Below the pieces are notes generated by a model. The model was given only the letters and a program-made list of their open reading frames with translations, was not told where the DNA came from and searched no databases. Shown here one piece after another: positions 35,992 to 44,416 of a stretch of DNA of 64,000 nucleotides. Each line of letters begins with the position of its first letter. The stretch's first letter is position 1. The translations under genes were made by a program, and so were the position numbers. This DNA is from Meinhardsimonia xiamenensis (GTDB lineage: Bacteria; Pseudomonadota; Alphaproteobacteria; Rhodobacterales; Rhodobacteraceae): assembly GCF_900102905.1 (NCBI RefSeq), contig NZ_FNFV01000003.1, forward strand, positions 1-64,000, in the 5' to 3' direction.

Positions 35992-37407
35992 GTGCCCCCA
36001 CGTTACCCCCGCGACATGATCGGATATGGCCCCGACACGCCCGACCCGCGCTGGCCGGGCGGGGCGAGGATCGCGGTGCAGATCGTGCTGAATTACGAGG
36101 AAGGTGGCGAGAACAACATCCTCCATGGCGATGCCGCCTCGGAAGCCTTCCTCTCGGAGATCACCACGGCCGAGGCCTGGCCGGGGATGCGCCACTGGAA
36201 CATGGAATCGATCTATGAATATGGCGCGCGGGCGGGTTTCTGGCGGCTCTACCGGCTTCTCCACGACATGCCGGTGACGGTCTATGGCGTGGCCACCGCC
36301 CTTGCCCGCAGCCCCGAACAGGTGGCGGCGATGAAGGCGGCGGGCTGGGAGATCGCCAGCCACGGGCTGAAGTGGATCGAGCACCGCGACATGGCCGAGG
36401 CCGAGGAGCGCGCGCAGATGGCCGAGGCGATCAGGCTGCACACAGAGGTGGTGGGGGAGCCGCCGCGTGGCTGGTATACCGGGCGATGCTCGATGAACAC
36501 GGTGAGGCTTGCGGCCGAGACCGGGCAGTTCGCCTATGTCGCCGACTCTTACGCCGACGATCTGCCCTACTGGATGCGCTTTGGCGAGCGCGATCAGCTC
36601 ATCGTGCCCTACACGCTCGATGTCAACGACATGCGCTTTTCCATCCGCGCGGGTTTCACCGAGGGCGAGCAGTTCGCCCGTTACCTCATCGACAGCTTCG
36701 ACACCCTCTATGCCGAGGGCGAGGCCGGCGCGCCGAAGATGCTTTCGATCGGGCTGCACTGCCGGCTTGCCGGGCGGCCGGGGCGGATTGGGGGGCTCAG
36801 GCGGGCGCTTCAGCACATGCAGGCGCATGAGGGGGTCTGGTTCGCCACGCGCCTTCAGATCGCCGAGCACTGGGCGCGCGAGCATCCACCCGAGGCGCGG
36901 CTGCGCCCCTCGCAGATGGGCCGCGCCGCCTTCGTCGCGGCCTTCGGCGGCATCTGCGAGCATTCGCCCTGGGTGGCCGAACGCGCCTTCGAGCTCGAAC
37001 TCGGCCCCGCCCATGACCGCCCCCTCGGCCTTGCCAATGCGCTGGCCCGCGCCTTTCGCGCGGCGAGCGAGGAGGAGCGGCTTGGCGTTCTGCGCGCGCA
37101 CCCCGACCTTGCCGGCAAACTTGCCCAGGCCCGGCGCCTCACGCCCGAGTCGAGCGCCGAGCAGGCCTCGGCCGGGCTCGATGCGCTGACGGACGAGGAG
37201 CGGGCCGAGTTCACCCGCCTCAACGAGGCCTACACCGCGCGCTTCGGCTTTCCCTTCATCATCGCGGTGCGCGACCACGACAAGGCCGGCATTCTCGCCG
37301 CCTTCCGACGCAGACTCGAGAACGATCGGGACACCGAATTCGCCGAGGCCTGCCGGCAGGTGGAGCGCATCGCCGAGCTCAGGCTGATCGACAAGCTCGG
37401 GCGATGA
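35992..37407 (+). CDS. Fused allantoinase (PuuE) and OHCU decarboxylase (UraD)
   Basis: The first 300 residues are a polysaccharide-deacetylase-fold allantoinase ([36 protein letters not shown]). Residues from about 305 form UraD, with [16 protein letters not shown] (catalytic His), [23 protein letters not shown] and FGFPFIIAV. The single protein thus makes S-allantoin from OHCU and opens it to allantoate. The start is GTG 35992 ([11 protein letters not shown]), preceded by GGAGGAAAG; an upstream ATG would add 22 unconserved residues. It overlaps allA by ATGA. Confidence 0.93.
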   Translation: MPPRYPRDMIGYGPDTPDPRWPGGARIAVQIVLNYEEGGENNILHGDAASEAFLSEITTAEAWPGMRHWNMESIYEYGARAGFWRLYRLLHDMPVTVYGVATALARSPEQVAAMKAAGWEIASHGLKWIEHRDMAEAEERAQMAEAIRLHTEVVGEPPRGWYTGRCSMNTVRLAAETGQFAYVADSYADDLPYWMRFGERDQLIVPYTLDVNDMRFSIRAGFTEGEQFARYLIDSFDTLYAEGEAGAPKMLSIGLHCRLAGRPGRIGGLRRALQHMQAHEGVWFATRLQIAEHWAREHPPEARLRPSQMGRAAFVAAFGGICEHSPWVAERAFELELGPAHDRPLGLANALARAFRAASEEERLGVLRAHPDLAGKLAQARRLTPESSAEQASAGLDALTDEERAEFTRLNEAYTARFGFPFIIAVRDHDKAGILAAFRRRLENDRDTEFAEACRQVERIAELRLIDKLGR

Positions 37408-37889
37408 GCCGCCGCATCGCCATCGAGCCGCTGACGGCCGAGGCCTTCGCCCCATTCGGCGATGTGATCGAGGCCACGGGCGCCCCCGACCGCATCATCA
37501 ACCGCGGGCTCTGCGGGCGCTGGCACGACCGCGCACGGCTCGACTTCGGCCCCGAGGGCCGCGCCGGCATCAGCCTCTTCCGCGCCGAGCCCCGCACCCT
37601 GCCGCTCACCCTCGAGATGGTCGAGCGTCACCCGCTCGGCAGCCAGGCCTTCGTGCCGATGACGGCCGATCCCTTTCTCGTCATTGTCGCGCCCGACGAG
37701 GGCGGAAGGCCCGGGCGCCCGCAAGCCTTCCGCACCGCGCCGGGGCAGGCGGTGAACTACCTGCGCGGCACGTGGCACGGCGTGCTTGCACCGCTCGCGC
37801 CCCCCGGCCTCTTTGCCGTTATCGACCGCATCGGGCCGGGTGAGAACCTCGAGGAACATTGGTTCCATCATCCGTATGTGGTAGGTTGA
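37404..37889 (+). CDS. allA: Ureidoglycolate lyase
   Basis: Converts ureidoglycolate to glyoxylate and urea, the end of the allantoin pathway. The 161-residue cupin-like protein shows IEPLTAEAFAPFGDVIE, SLFRAEPRTLPL, VERHPLGSQAFVPM and YLRGTWHGVLAPL, all typical. Translationally coupled to the puuE-uraD fusion. Confidence 0.94.
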   Translation: MSRRIAIEPLTAEAFAPFGDVIEATGAPDRIINRGLCGRWHDRARLDFGPEGRAGISLFRAEPRTLPLTLEMVERHPLGSQAFVPMTADPFLVIVAPDEGGRPGRPQAFRTAPGQAVNYLRGTWHGVLAPLAPPGLFAVIDRIGPGENLEEHWFHHPYVVG

Positions 37890-37940
37890 CCAGAAAAAAT
37901 CACAAGATTTGACCCATCCGCGCGCAACAGGGAGACGAAG

Positions 37941-39341
37941 ATGACAGACACCGCGCTGGGAACACCCGAGCAGCTTCGGGACCCCGACTACATGCCGCCG
38001 CTGGCCAAGGCGGTCCCGCTCGGCATTCAGCATGTGCTGGCGATGTTCGTGTCGAACATCACGCCGGCGATCATTGTTGCCGGGGCGGCGGGCTTCGGCT
38101 TCGGCTCGAACTCGCCCGACTTCCCCGAGATGATCTACATGATCCAGATGTCGATGGTCTTCGCCGGGGTGGCGACGCTCTTGCAGACCATCGGAATCGG
38201 GCCCGTGGGGGCACGTCTGCCGATCGTGCAGGGCACTTCATTCGCCTTTCTGCCGGTGATGATTCCGATCGTGGCCGGCCAGGGTGTCTCGGCCATGGCC
38301 GGGCTCATGGGCGGCATCCTTGTCGGTGGCATCTTCCAGGGGTTCCTCGGCACGATCATCAACAAGGTGCGCTTCGCCCTGCCGCCGCTGGTGACGGGCC
38401 TGATCGTGCTCATGATCGGGCTTTCGCTCGTGAAGGTCGGCATCCAGTACGCGGCGGGCGGGGTGCCTGCCATCGGCACGCCCGAATACGGCAGCCTCCA
38501 GAACTGGTTCGTGGCCGGCGTGGTGATCGTCGTGACGCTGGCGCTGAAGTTCTTCGCCCGCGGCATGCTGTCGGTGGCGGCAGTTCTGATCGGGCTGATC
38601 GCCGGCTACATCGTCGCGATCCCCTTCGGCATGGTCAGCTTCGGCAATATCGGCACCGCCGCCGTCTTCGCACTGCCCGATCCGCTGCATTTCGGGCTCG
38701 AGTTCCATGCCGCCGCGATCATCGGCATGTGCTTCATGGGCGTGGTCTCGGCGATCGAGACGGTGGGCGACGTCTCGGCCATCGCCAAGGGCGGCGCGGG
38801 GCGCGAGGCGACGGAACGCGAACTGGCAGGCGCCACCTATGCCGACGGTTTCGGATCGGCGATTGCGGGGCTCTTCGGTGCGCTGCCGAACACCTCGTTC
38901 AGTCAGAACGTCGGCCTTGTGGCCATGACCGGGGTGATGAGCCGGCATGTGGTCACCATCGGCGGGCTGTTCCTGATCGTGGCGGGGCTGTTCCCGAAGG
39001 TGGGCGCCGCCATCGCCACCGTGCCGATCGAGGTGCTGGGCGGCGGCGTGATCGTGATGTTCGGGATGGTCGTGGCTGCCGGCATCTCGATCCTGTCGGA
39101 TGTGGACTGGAACCGCCGCAACATGGTGATCTTCGCCATCGCCCTGTCGCTCGGGCTTGGCCTGCAGCTGGAGCCGGGCGCGCTGCAGCATCTGCCGGGG
39201 ACGGTCAAGGTGCTGATGACCTCGGGGCTCCTGCCGGCGGCGGTGATCGCCATCGTGCTGAACCTCATCCTGCCGCAGGAGCTTGCACCGGAGGCCACCG
39301 AGGAGGTTTCGGGCGGTCTGGCCGGTCACGGCAGGGACTGA
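37941..39341 (+). CDS. Urate/xanthine permease (NCS2 family)
   Basis: The 466-residue transporter has about 14 membrane segments. The NCS2 signature QNVGLVAMTG (about residues 322-331) with the initial Gln points to xanthine or urate as substrate rather than uracil. QHVLAMFVSNITPAI near residue 35 carries the conserved His. It follows allA by 51 bases and probably supplies the pathway with external urate. Confidence 0.92.
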   Translation: MTDTALGTPEQLRDPDYMPPLAKAVPLGIQHVLAMFVSNITPAIIVAGAAGFGFGSNSPDFPEMIYMIQMSMVFAGVATLLQTIGIGPVGARLPIVQGTSFAFLPVMIPIVAGQGVSAMAGLMGGILVGGIFQGFLGTIINKVRFALPPLVTGLIVLMIGLSLVKVGIQYAAGGVPAIGTPEYGSLQNWFVAGVVIVVTLALKFFARGMLSVAAVLIGLIAGYIVAIPFGMVSFGNIGTAAVFALPDPLHFGLEFHAAAIIGMCFMGVVSAIETVGDVSAIAKGGAGREATERELAGATYADGFGSAIAGLFGALPNTSFSQNVGLVAMTGVMSRHVVTIGGLFLIVAGLFPKVGAAIATVPIEVLGGGVIVMFGMVVAAGISILSDVDWNRRNMVIFAIALSLGLGLQLEPGALQHLPGTVKVLMTSGLLPAAVIAIVLNLILPQELAPEATEEVSGGLAGHGRD

Positions 39342-39386
39342 CCGCATGGGGCGGCGCGGGTCAGTCTTCCGCGCCGCCGCCTGGCC

Positions 39387-40229
39387 TCAGCGCGGCGGAA
39401 AGAGCCGCGCGTGCCGGTTGACATCCTTGTAGAGCAGGTAGCGGAACGGCCCCGGGCCGCCGGCGTAGCAGGCCTGCGGGCAGAACGCGCGCAGCCACAG
39501 AAAATCGCCCGCCTCGACCTCGACCCAGTCGGCATTGAGGCGGTAGACGGCCTTGCCCTCGAGCACGTAGAGTCCGTGCTCCATCACATGCGTCTCCGGG
39601 AAGGGGATCACTGCGCCGGGGGCGAAGGTGACGATGTTGACATGCATGTCATGGGCCATGTCGGCCGGGTCGACGAAGCGGGTCGTCGCCCATCGCCCCT
39701 CGGTGCCGGGCATCGGGATCGGCGCGTGGCTGTCCTCGTGCGTGACGAAGGGGGCGGGCGGTGCGATGCCCTCGACCGCCTCGTAGGCCTTGCGGATCCA
39801 GTGAAAGTTGAGCGCATTCTCTCCCGTCGCCTCGAGGCGCCAATCCGTCCCGGCGGGCAGATAGGCGTAGCTGCCGGGGGCGAGTTCGTGGTTTTTGCCG
39901 GCAATGGTCAGCCGGCCGGCGCCGCCGGTGACGAACAGGACCGCCTCGGCGGATGGGTCGGTTTCCGGCCGGTCCGATCCTCCGCCGGGCGCGACCTGCA
40001 TCACGTAATGGGAGAAGGTTTCGGCAAAGCCCGAAAGGGGACGGGCCAGCACCCACAGCCGGGTGTCGCGCCAGAACGGCAGGGCGGAGGCGGTGATGTC
40101 GCGCAGCGTGCCCTTGGTGATGACCGCATAGGCGTTGGTGAAGACGGCTCTGTCGGTCAGAATCTGGGTCTGCGGCGGCAGGCCGCCGTCAGGAAGATGG
40201 TAGCGCGGCGGGGTGGGGTGATCTGACAT
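39387..40229 (-). CDS. allE: (S)-ureidoglycine aminohydrolase (bicupin)
   Basis: The enzyme releases ammonia from S-ureidoglycine to give S-ureidoglycolate, the substrate of AllA. The 280-residue protein has two cupin domains; the second has the Mn-binding FPETHVMEHGLYVLEGKA and a final FCPQACYAGG segment. GGGAGG precedes ATG 40229. Allantoate amidohydrolase (allC), the step between PuuE and AllE, is not in the window. Confidence 0.9.
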   Translation of the reverse strand: MSDHPTPPRYHLPDGGLPPQTQILTDRAVFTNAYAVITKGTLRDITASALPFWRDTRLWVLARPLSGFAETFSHYVMQVAPGGGSDRPETDPSAEAVLFVTGGAGRLTIAGKNHELAPGSYAYLPAGTDWRLEATGENALNFHWIRKAYEAVEGIAPPAPFVTHEDSHAPIPMPGTEGRWATTRFVDPADMAHDMHVNIVTFAPGAVIPFPETHVMEHGLYVLEGKAVYRLNADWVEVEAGDFLWLRAFCPQACYAGGPGPFRYLLYKDVNRHARLFPPR

Positions 40230-40430
40230 GGAGCCTCCCGACATGGGACATCTCGAGATCCGGGCTGGCGCATGGCCCGGGGAACCAGCATCGCGTGGCT
40301 GCCCGCCCGGTGCCAGAGCCCAAGCGGCGACAGCAGCCTTCGGCAAAACCGGAAAATCGCGCCCATCGGGCAGCGCCCTCCCCAGGCACGGGAGGTTGAC
40401 GGCGCTGCTGGCCACGGGTTGAGTGCGCGC

Positions 40431-40907
40431 ATGGTGCAAAGCGTGTTGATGGTCTGCCTTGGCAATATCTGCCGGTCACCCACCGCCGAGGCGGTGCTTC
40501 GGCGAATGGCGGCAGACGCGGGCCTCCGGCTTCAGGTGGACAGCGCCGGCACCGGCGGCTGGCATGTGGACAAGCCGCCCCACCCGCCAGCGATCAGGGC
40601 CGCTGCCGCGCGCGGGTATGACCTGTCCGCCCTGCGCGCGCGACAGGTCACCGAGCGGGACTTCTCGCGCTTCGACCTCATCGTCGCGATGGACAGGGAC
40701 AATCTCGCCACGCTTGAGCGGCTGCGCCCCGCGGGCTCCGGCGCGAGGCTGCGCCTTCTGCTCGACTATGCCGGCGCGGCGTGCGGCGGCGAAGTGCCCG
40801 ACCCTTATTTCACAGGCGATTACGAGACGGCGCTCGATCTCATCGAGGCGGGCTGTGCCGGCCTCGTCGAAGCCCTGCGGCGTGGCTGCGCAACTCAGCC
40901 GCAATAG
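40431..40907 (+). CDS. Low-molecular-weight protein tyrosine phosphatase
   Basis: The 158-residue phosphatase starts MVQSVLMVCLGNICRSPTAE with the CX5R loop C9 to R15, and has the general-acid Asp in EVPDPYFTGD. Substrate unknown. No exopolysaccharide genes with tyrosine kinases are nearby. Its 3' end overlaps the convergent small exported protein gene by 13 bases. Confidence 0.92.
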   Translation: MVQSVLMVCLGNICRSPTAEAVLRRMAADAGLRLQVDSAGTGGWHVDKPPHPPAIRAAAARGYDLSALRARQVTERDFSRFDLIVAMDRDNLATLERLRPAGSGARLRLLLDYAGAACGGEVPDPYFTGDYETALDLIEAGCAGLVEALRRGCATQPQ

Positions 40908-41218
40908 CTTTGCGCCGCTTCTCCGAAGCTCCGGTAACGCTGCCAGAAGCTCTCGTGGTTGCGACTGTCGGACTGGCGGATGCGCTGGGCAAGATCGGGA
41001 TCGCGGAAGAAACGTGCCGCAAGGCGCTGGTCGCTCCGCGTGAGCACGATGTCGGCGACCTGCTGAATGCAGCTGCACAGCTCCCGGCTCGCCGCAGGCC
41101 GATCCGAGCGTATGCAGGCGCGTTCGATGGGGCCGGCGGACGCTGACGGTGCGACGAGTGCCATGGTCACGGCTGCCGAAAGAATCGCCAAGGGTATGCG
41201 GAAAGTCATTGACTTCAT
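40895..41218 (-). CDS. Small exported protein with conserved cysteines
   Basis: The 107-residue protein has a Sec signal peptide (MTFRIPLAILSAAVTMALVA, cleavage near SASA) and a mature part with four cysteines: ACIRSD, ELCSCIQ and the terminal SYC. The motif LCSCIQQVAD...FWQRYRSFG recurs in small Rhodobacteraceae proteins often labelled arginine transporter without support. Likely periplasmic with two disulfides. Function unknown. Confidence 0.7.
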   Translation of the reverse strand: MKSMTFRIPLAILSAAVTMALVAPSASAGPIERACIRSDRPAASRELCSCIQQVADIVLTRSDQRLAARFFRDPDLAQRIRQSDSRNHESFWQRYRSFGEAAQSYCG

Positions 41219-41350
41219 GCCTCTGCCTCGTCTCGCCAGCCCGTTCTGCCCTGATCGCCTGCTCACGATCCGGGGCGGGCCGGTCAGGGGCAAGAGTGCC
41301 GAAAGGATGCGATTCGATCAATTCGCCAGATCTTGCGGCCCCGTGGTCTG

Positions 41351-41650
41351 CTAGCGCAGAATGCGCACACCATGGCCCGGTTCGGGTGACGGCGATGCCG
41401 GCGTGACCTCGACCGAGGCGACGCGCGCTGCCGACGGGCCGCGATGCAGCGCCGCAACCATGGCCTCAACCGCGCGCCTCGGCCCCTCGAGATGGGCGCG
41501 TACGGAGCCATCGGGCTCGTTCCTGACCCATCCCGCGAGGCCCAGCGCCTCGGCCTCGTCGCAGGTCCACCACCGGAAACCGACTCCCTGGACACGGCCG
41601 GTGACGCGGGCGTCGATGGCAACCCTCTCCTCGCTCGCTTCGGCGCTCAT
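41351..41650 (-). CDS. Acylphosphatase
   Basis: The 99-residue protein has the acylphosphatase fold signature GRVQGVGFRWWT with catalytic R26 and N44 in WVRNEPDGSV. It hydrolyses carboxyl-phosphate bonds of small metabolites. Start ATG 41650; longer readings have no support. Divergent from tadA. Confidence 0.94.
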   Translation of the reverse strand: MSAEASEERVAIDARVTGRVQGVGFRWWTCDEAEALGLAGWVRNEPDGSVRAHLEGPRRAVEAMVAALHRGPSAARVASVEVTPASPSPEPGHGVRILR

Positions 41651-41757
41651 GAACCTTCTCCGCTGCCTTCGGGTCGAGGATAGCCTGCGGAAGGCGCGGC
41701 ACAAGGCGCCGCGCGAACGGGCTGGAAATTGCCGCCGCCGCGGGCCATCTGACAACC

Positions 41758-42216
41758 ATGACACGCTTTGCAAGTCATATGGACACCGCCCTTGCGGAGG
41801 CCCGCGCGGCGGCCATGCGCGGCGAAGTGCCCGTGGGCGCCGTGATTGCCGACCCCGCGGGGCGGATCGTGGCGCGCGCCGGCAACCGCACACGCGAGCT
41901 CGCCGACCCCACGGCCCATGCCGAGATCCTCGCCCTGCGCCAGGCCTGCGCGGCGGCCGGCTCGGAGCGGCTGCCGGGCCATGTGCTCTACGTCACGCTC
42001 GAGCCTTGCGCGATGTGCGCGGCAGCGATCTCCGCCGCGCGTATCGCGCGCCTCGTCTATGGGGCGGCCGATCCGAAATCGGGCGGGGTGGCGCATGGGG
42101 CACGCGTTTTCACCCACCCGCAGGCACATCACAAGCCCGAGGTGGTGGACGGCATTGCCACCGAAGAGGCGGAGGCGCTTCTGAAGGCCTTCTTCGCCGA
42201 ACGGCGCGGAAACTGA
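41758..42216 (+). CDS. tadA: tRNA-specific adenosine deaminase
   Basis: Deaminates A34 of tRNA-Arg(ACG) to inosine. The 152-residue protein has the zinc/catalytic motif H54-A-E56 and P83-C84-A-M-C87, followed by IARLVYGAADPKSGG. Essential in most bacteria. No rluB is found next to it, although the two are often neighbours. Confidence 0.95.
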   Translation: MTRFASHMDTALAEARAAAMRGEVPVGAVIADPAGRIVARAGNRTRELADPTAHAEILALRQACAAAGSERLPGHVLYVTLEPCAMCAAAISAARIARLVYGAADPKSGGVAHGARVFTHPQAHHKPEVVDGIATEEAEALLKAFFAERRGN

Positions 42217-42279
42217 GCCCGCGTCTTTCGGTTCAGGAAGGAGGCCACAAACGCGGCCTCCTCAGGATCGACGAAAAAA

Positions 42280-42576
42280 TCAGTTTCCGTGCGGGGGATC
42301 GTCGTCGTTATCCCCGTCGGCGAATTCGCCATTCTTGTTGGGCGTGTTGCCGTCAAGGTTCTCGCCGCCGTTACCCTTGCCCTTGTCAGTCCGGCCGTTG
42401 TCGCCCGAGACGTTCAGCCCCTTGGGCACCAGCCCCTCGTAGCCGCCGCCTGAATCTTCCCAGCCATTCTTGTTACCCTTGTCGACGCCCTTGCCGTTGC
42501 CGATGCCCGCGAAGGAGGTGCCGGCTGACAGCGCGATAGCAAGGCAGGCTGCGGTCGTAATCAGATACCTTTTCAT
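42280..42576 (-). CDS. Small exported Gly/Asn/Asp/Lys-rich low-complexity protein
   Basis: The 98-residue protein begins with a clear signal peptide (MKRYLITTAACLAIALSAGT, cleavage after SFA) followed by a tail rich in GN, GK, DG and ND pairs, such as GNGKGVDKGNKNGW and GKGNGGENLDGN, ending DNDDDPPHGN. No cysteine and no domain remain in the mature part. GGGGGGA precedes ATG 42576. It looks like a disordered, strongly charged, perhaps cation-binding periplasmic or surface protein. Unknown function; monocistronic. Confidence 0.7.
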   Translation of the reverse strand: MKRYLITTAACLAIALSAGTSFAGIGNGKGVDKGNKNGWEDSGGGYEGLVPKGLNVSGDNGRTDKGKGNGGENLDGNTPNKNGEFADGDNDDDPPHGN

Positions 42577-42660
42577 GGAAAATCCCCCCAAATTTCTGTT
42601 GTGAAAAACGAAAGCATACCACAGCCTGTGGATTTTTCCCAAATCAGCCCTCGGGGCGCC

Positions 42661-43353
42661 TCAGAGTTCGATCGGCTCGAGCACCTGCGGCTCGATCACG
42701 TTCACGCCGGGGAGTGCCGCCACGAGCTTCTCCGCCGACTGCTCGAGTATCGGGAAAGTCCGGTAGTGGCAGGGGATCACCGTCTTGAAGTCGAAGAACT
42801 TCTTCGCCGCATAGGCGGCGCGCTCCATGTCCATGGTGAACCAGCCGCCGGCGCAGAGAAGGCCGATGTCGGGATTGTGCAACTCCGCAAAGACTCCCAT
42901 GTCGGCCATCACGTCGGTGTCGCCGGAAAAATAGATGGTGTGCCCCTCGCCGGCGATCATGAAGCCCGATTCGGTGCCGGTATAGACGGGCCCCTCTGCG
43001 CCATCGGTGGAAGAGGAATGCGTGGCATTCACCATGGTCACTCGCGCCGCGCCAAGCTCCACCGTGCCGCCCTTGTTGAAGCCGATGGTCTCGATGTCCT
43101 CGCGCGCCCCCCACCAGGCCATGAGGTCATAGATGCCGACGGCAGGGATGCCGAGCTCGCGTGCAATGCCCACCGCATCGCCGGAGTGGTCGCCATGGCC
43201 GTGGCTGACAAGGACGAACTGGGCGCCGTCGATTGCCTCGGCGCGGCGCTCCTGGGGAAACATCGGGTTGCCCGTGAGCCAGGGGTCGACGAGAAGCGTG
43301 GTGCCGCCGATCTCGATGCGAAAGCCGGAATGGCCAAGCCAGGTGATCTTCAT
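42661..43353 (-). CDS. UPF0173 metal-dependent hydrolase (metallo-beta-lactamase fold)
   Basis: The 230-residue protein starts MKITWLGHSGFRIEIGGTTLLVDPWL and carries SHGHGDHSGDAVGIA, the HxHxDH metal site, and YFSGDTDVMADM. UPF0173 proteins such as YtkL are widespread; substrate unknown. Divergent from the ceramidase-like gene, with 20 bases between starts. Confidence 0.92.
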   Translation of the reverse strand: MKITWLGHSGFRIEIGGTTLLVDPWLTGNPMFPQERRAEAIDGAQFVLVSHGHGDHSGDAVGIARELGIPAVGIYDLMAWWGAREDIETIGFNKGGTVELGAARVTMVNATHSSSTDGAEGPVYTGTESGFMIAGEGHTIYFSGDTDVMADMGVFAELHNPDIGLLCAGGWFTMDMERAAYAAKKFFDFKTVIPCHYRTFPILEQSAEKLVAALPGVNVIEPQVLEPIEL

Positions 43354-43373
43354 GGTGACTTCCTCCGCAAATC

Positions 43374-44087
43374 GTGGCTGTCTGCTTTCCGTTCGACAAT
43401 AGCAGCGCAGGCGGGGCTGTCACCTTGGATGGGGCGCAATTCATCGACGCCTATTGCGAAAGGGTGGGGCCGGGTTTCTGGGCCGAGCCGCTGAATGCGG
43501 TGACGAATGCGGCCTTCGTGGTCGCGGCGTTTGTGATGTGGCACAGGCTCAGAGGGACGGAACTGCCGCTGGCGCGCCTGATGGTCGCCGTTCTCGCCGT
43601 GATCGGCGCCGGAAGCTTCCTCTTTCACACCTTTGCCACGCCATGGGCGGCGCTGGCCGACGTGCTGCCGATCGCGGCCTTCATTCTGCTCTATCTCCTT
43701 GCCGTGAACCTCCGTTTTCTCGCCATGCCGCCGTGGCTTGCCGCCTTGGCGGCACTTCTCTTCCTCCCTCTGGCGGCAGTGGCGGCGCGGCTGATTGCGC
43801 CCTTGCCCTTCCTCGGCATCTCGGCGCCCTACTGGCCGGTGGTGCTCCTCATCGCGGCCTATGCGCTCCTGCTCCGCCGCCGGGCACCGGCCACCGCCCG
43901 CGGCCTCGGGATCGGCGCGGTGATCCTCACGCTCTCGCTCACCTTCCGCTCGCTTGACGGGCCTCTCTGCGCAGCGGTGCCCATTGGCACCCATTTCCTG
44001 TGGCACGTCCTCAACGCGGTGATGCTCGGCTGGATGATCGAGGTCTATCGCCGTCACATGGTTGCGGGCGGCGGGGCGGGGCGGTAA
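43374..44087 (+). CDS. Alkaline ceramidase-like membrane protein
   Basis: The 237-residue protein has about seven membrane helices and the ceramidase-superfamily pattern: EPLNAVTNAAFVVAAF near the start, SFLFHTFATPWAALADVLPI (Ser/His/Asp metal site) and GTHFLWHVLNAVMLGW at the end (two His). Relatives are alkaline ceramidases and PAQR-type hydrolases, so amide hydrolysis of a lipid is plausible. GTG 43374 is the longest start; a TTG at 43425 (MDGAQFIDAYCE) is an alternative closer to family starts. Confidence 0.8.
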   Translation: MAVCFPFDNSSAGGAVTLDGAQFIDAYCERVGPGFWAEPLNAVTNAAFVVAAFVMWHRLRGTELPLARLMVAVLAVIGAGSFLFHTFATPWAALADVLPIAAFILLYLLAVNLRFLAMPPWLAALAALLFLPLAAVAARLIAPLPFLGISAPYWPVVLLIAAYALLLRRRAPATARGLGIGAVILTLSLTFRSLDGPLCAAVPIGTHFLWHVLNAVMLGWMIEVYRRHMVAGGGAGR

Positions 44088-44128
44088 AGCCTTCGGCCGG
44101 AAACGCCCCTCCATCGGGAGCTCTGCGC

Positions 44129-44416
44129 ATGTCGATCGATCTTGAAACCGCCGCCCATGTGGCGCGGCTGGCCCGCATCCGGGTCGAGCCCGAGCGCCTG
44201 CCGGCGCTGGCCGAGGAGTTCAACCGCATCCTCGGCTTCATCGAGCAACTCAACGAGGTGGATGTTGAAGGCGTCGAGCCCATGGTCTCGGTCACGCCGA
44301 TGCGCCTCAAGCGCCGGCCCGACGAGGTGACCGACGGCGGCTACCCCGAGAAGATTCTCTCCAATGCCCCCGATGCCCGCGAGGGCTTCTTCGTGGTGCC
44401 GAAGGTGGTGGAGTGA
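44129..44416 (+). CDS. gatC: Asp/Glu-tRNA amidotransferase subunit C
   Basis: The 95-residue subunit wraps around GatA and GatB and stabilises the complex that converts Glu-tRNA(Gln) to Gln-tRNA(Gln). Landmarks are [31 protein letters not shown] and [12 protein letters not shown]. The stop overlaps the gatA ATG (TGATG). gatB is not adjacent. Confidence 0.95.
   Translation: MSIDLETAAHVARLARIRVEPERLPALAEEFNRILGFIEQLNEVDVEGVEPMVSVTPMRLKRRPDEVTDGGYPEKILSNAPDAREGFFVVPKVVE

Noticed and set aside
37890-37940. Purine riboswitch before the urate/xanthine permease
   Set aside because: The 51-base gap is too short and lacks the conserved purine aptamer core.
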